Part shown: positions 63,653 through 64,000 of the stretch, piece by piece
Layout of the letters: every line of letters begins with the position of its first letter
Numbering within the stretch: position 1 is the first letter of the stretch
From: an uncultured Eubacteriales bacterium
GTDB taxonomy: Bacteria > Bacillota > Clostridia > Oscillospirales > CAG-382
DNA: 64,000 nucleotides
Reading direction: 5' to 3'
Assembly: GCA_934446675.1 (NCBI GenBank)
Contig: CAKSEL010000010.1
Location: 1-64,000 of the forward strand
Translations under genes and position numbers: made by a program
The notes under the pieces: generated by a model
Database searches by the model: none
Seen by the model: the letters and a program-made list of their open reading frames with translations, nothing else
What the model was told of the DNA's origin: nothing

Positions 63653-64000
63653 AACAAAAGGAAAAGAAAAATAAAGTAAAGATACATAATAAAAAGACTA
63701 AAAAGCAGAAACTCATTATCGGTGCGTGCGCCGTTGCTTTGTGCCTTGCGGTAATGGCTGTTGCGGGAGCGCTTATAGATAATTCAAAAAAGAATGACCC
63801 GTCGCTGCTTCCCGTCGTGCAGACCGAGGACGATTACCTTACAAAGTCGTTTCGTAATTATTACCCGACGGATTTTGACGCCGATATTATGTCCGATGAA
63901 GAATATACCGCGCTTGACAGACAGGTAAAATATACCGATTCTTCGGGAAGTACATATTCGCTTGAAGATGTTTCCGAAAGTAATCTAAATGAGGGACAGC
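63649..64000 (+). CDS. Membrane-anchored protein, 5' part only (runs off the right edge)
   Basis: 117 codons are visible without a stop up to the window end. The N-terminus is very basic (MKQKEKKNKVKIHNKKTKKQ), followed by one membrane segment (about residues 22-43, LIIGACAVALCLAVMAVAGALI), then an acidic extracellular region with KNDPSLLPVVQTEDDYLTKS and YYPTDFDADIMSDEEYTALD. This is a type II membrane topology or an uncleaved signal anchor. The family cannot be told from this part. The ATG overlaps the thioesterase TGA (ATGA), so it is translationally coupled. Confidence 0.75.
   Translation, partial: MKQKEKKNKVKIHNKKTKKQKLIIGACAVALCLAVMAVAGALIDNSKKNDPSLLPVVQTEDDYLTKSFRNYYPTDFDADIMSDEEYTALDRQVKYTDSSGSTYSLEDVSESNLNEGQ

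Overview
The window looks like a chromosomal segment of a low-to-mid GC Bacillota, most likely an uncultured gut-type member of class Clostridia. The support is the gene set (TIGR03960/DUF2344 radical-SAM pair, RbgA, MnmG, PhoP/PhoR-type two-component pair, YraN, FlK-like thioesterase, SecA with a SEC-C tail, cytoplasmic plant-glycan hydrolases) and clear sigma-A promoters with 17-bp spacers. No phage, transposase, CRISPR array or tRNA gene was seen.

Layout: 1-22.8 kb is transcribed leftward. It holds the 5' part of a 16S rRNA gene with three tandem strong promoters, an AraC regulator plus acyltransferase, mnmG, the radical-SAM/DUF2344 pair, an acyl-CoA ligase, an ECF sigma/anti-sigma pair, rnhB, rbgA, ruvB - WG-repeat protein - ruvA - lipoprotein, and a G5/M23 envelope protein. 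From 23.07 to 54.5 kb everything is transcribed rightward: guaB, an exported protein, a two-component system with yraN, an M19 dipeptidase, thrC, a lipid kinase with a Fur regulator and a DHHW protein, dnaN, a parC-like topoisomerase subunit, a GH28-like protein, dxr with a HAD phosphatase and a GH36 alpha-galactosidase, proA with a GH78 rhamnosidase, and an oxidoreductase with proB. polA and a YfbR-like gene point left (54.5-58.6 kb). A lipoprotein, secA, a membrane protein, a thioesterase and a truncated membrane-anchored protein point right to the edge.

Replication landmarks: a cluster of DnaA-box-like sites, a CTACTACTACTACT run (DnaA-trio-like) and an AT-rich stretch lie directly upstream of dnaN (about 35.85-36.09 kb) and resemble a basal unwinding system, although dnaA is not next to it. 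Two perfect 16-bp parS palindromes lie at 20.52 and 22.67 kb. The gene-strand switch is at about 22.9 kb, so the exact origin position is unresolved.

The most unusual content is a family of large modular intergenic elements (15 copies of about 0.15-1.15 kb, roughly 11 kb or one sixth of the window). They fill almost every gap between transcription units and almost never occur inside operons. They are chains of stem-loops whose stems differ between copies with compensating changes, which suggests selection at the RNA level. Eleven start with the same 22-bp palindrome 19-48 bp after the stop codon of the upstream gene, always oriented with transcription. Genes that end in such an element also appear to switch to pyrimidine-ending codons near their 3' ends. 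I do not recognise this element family.
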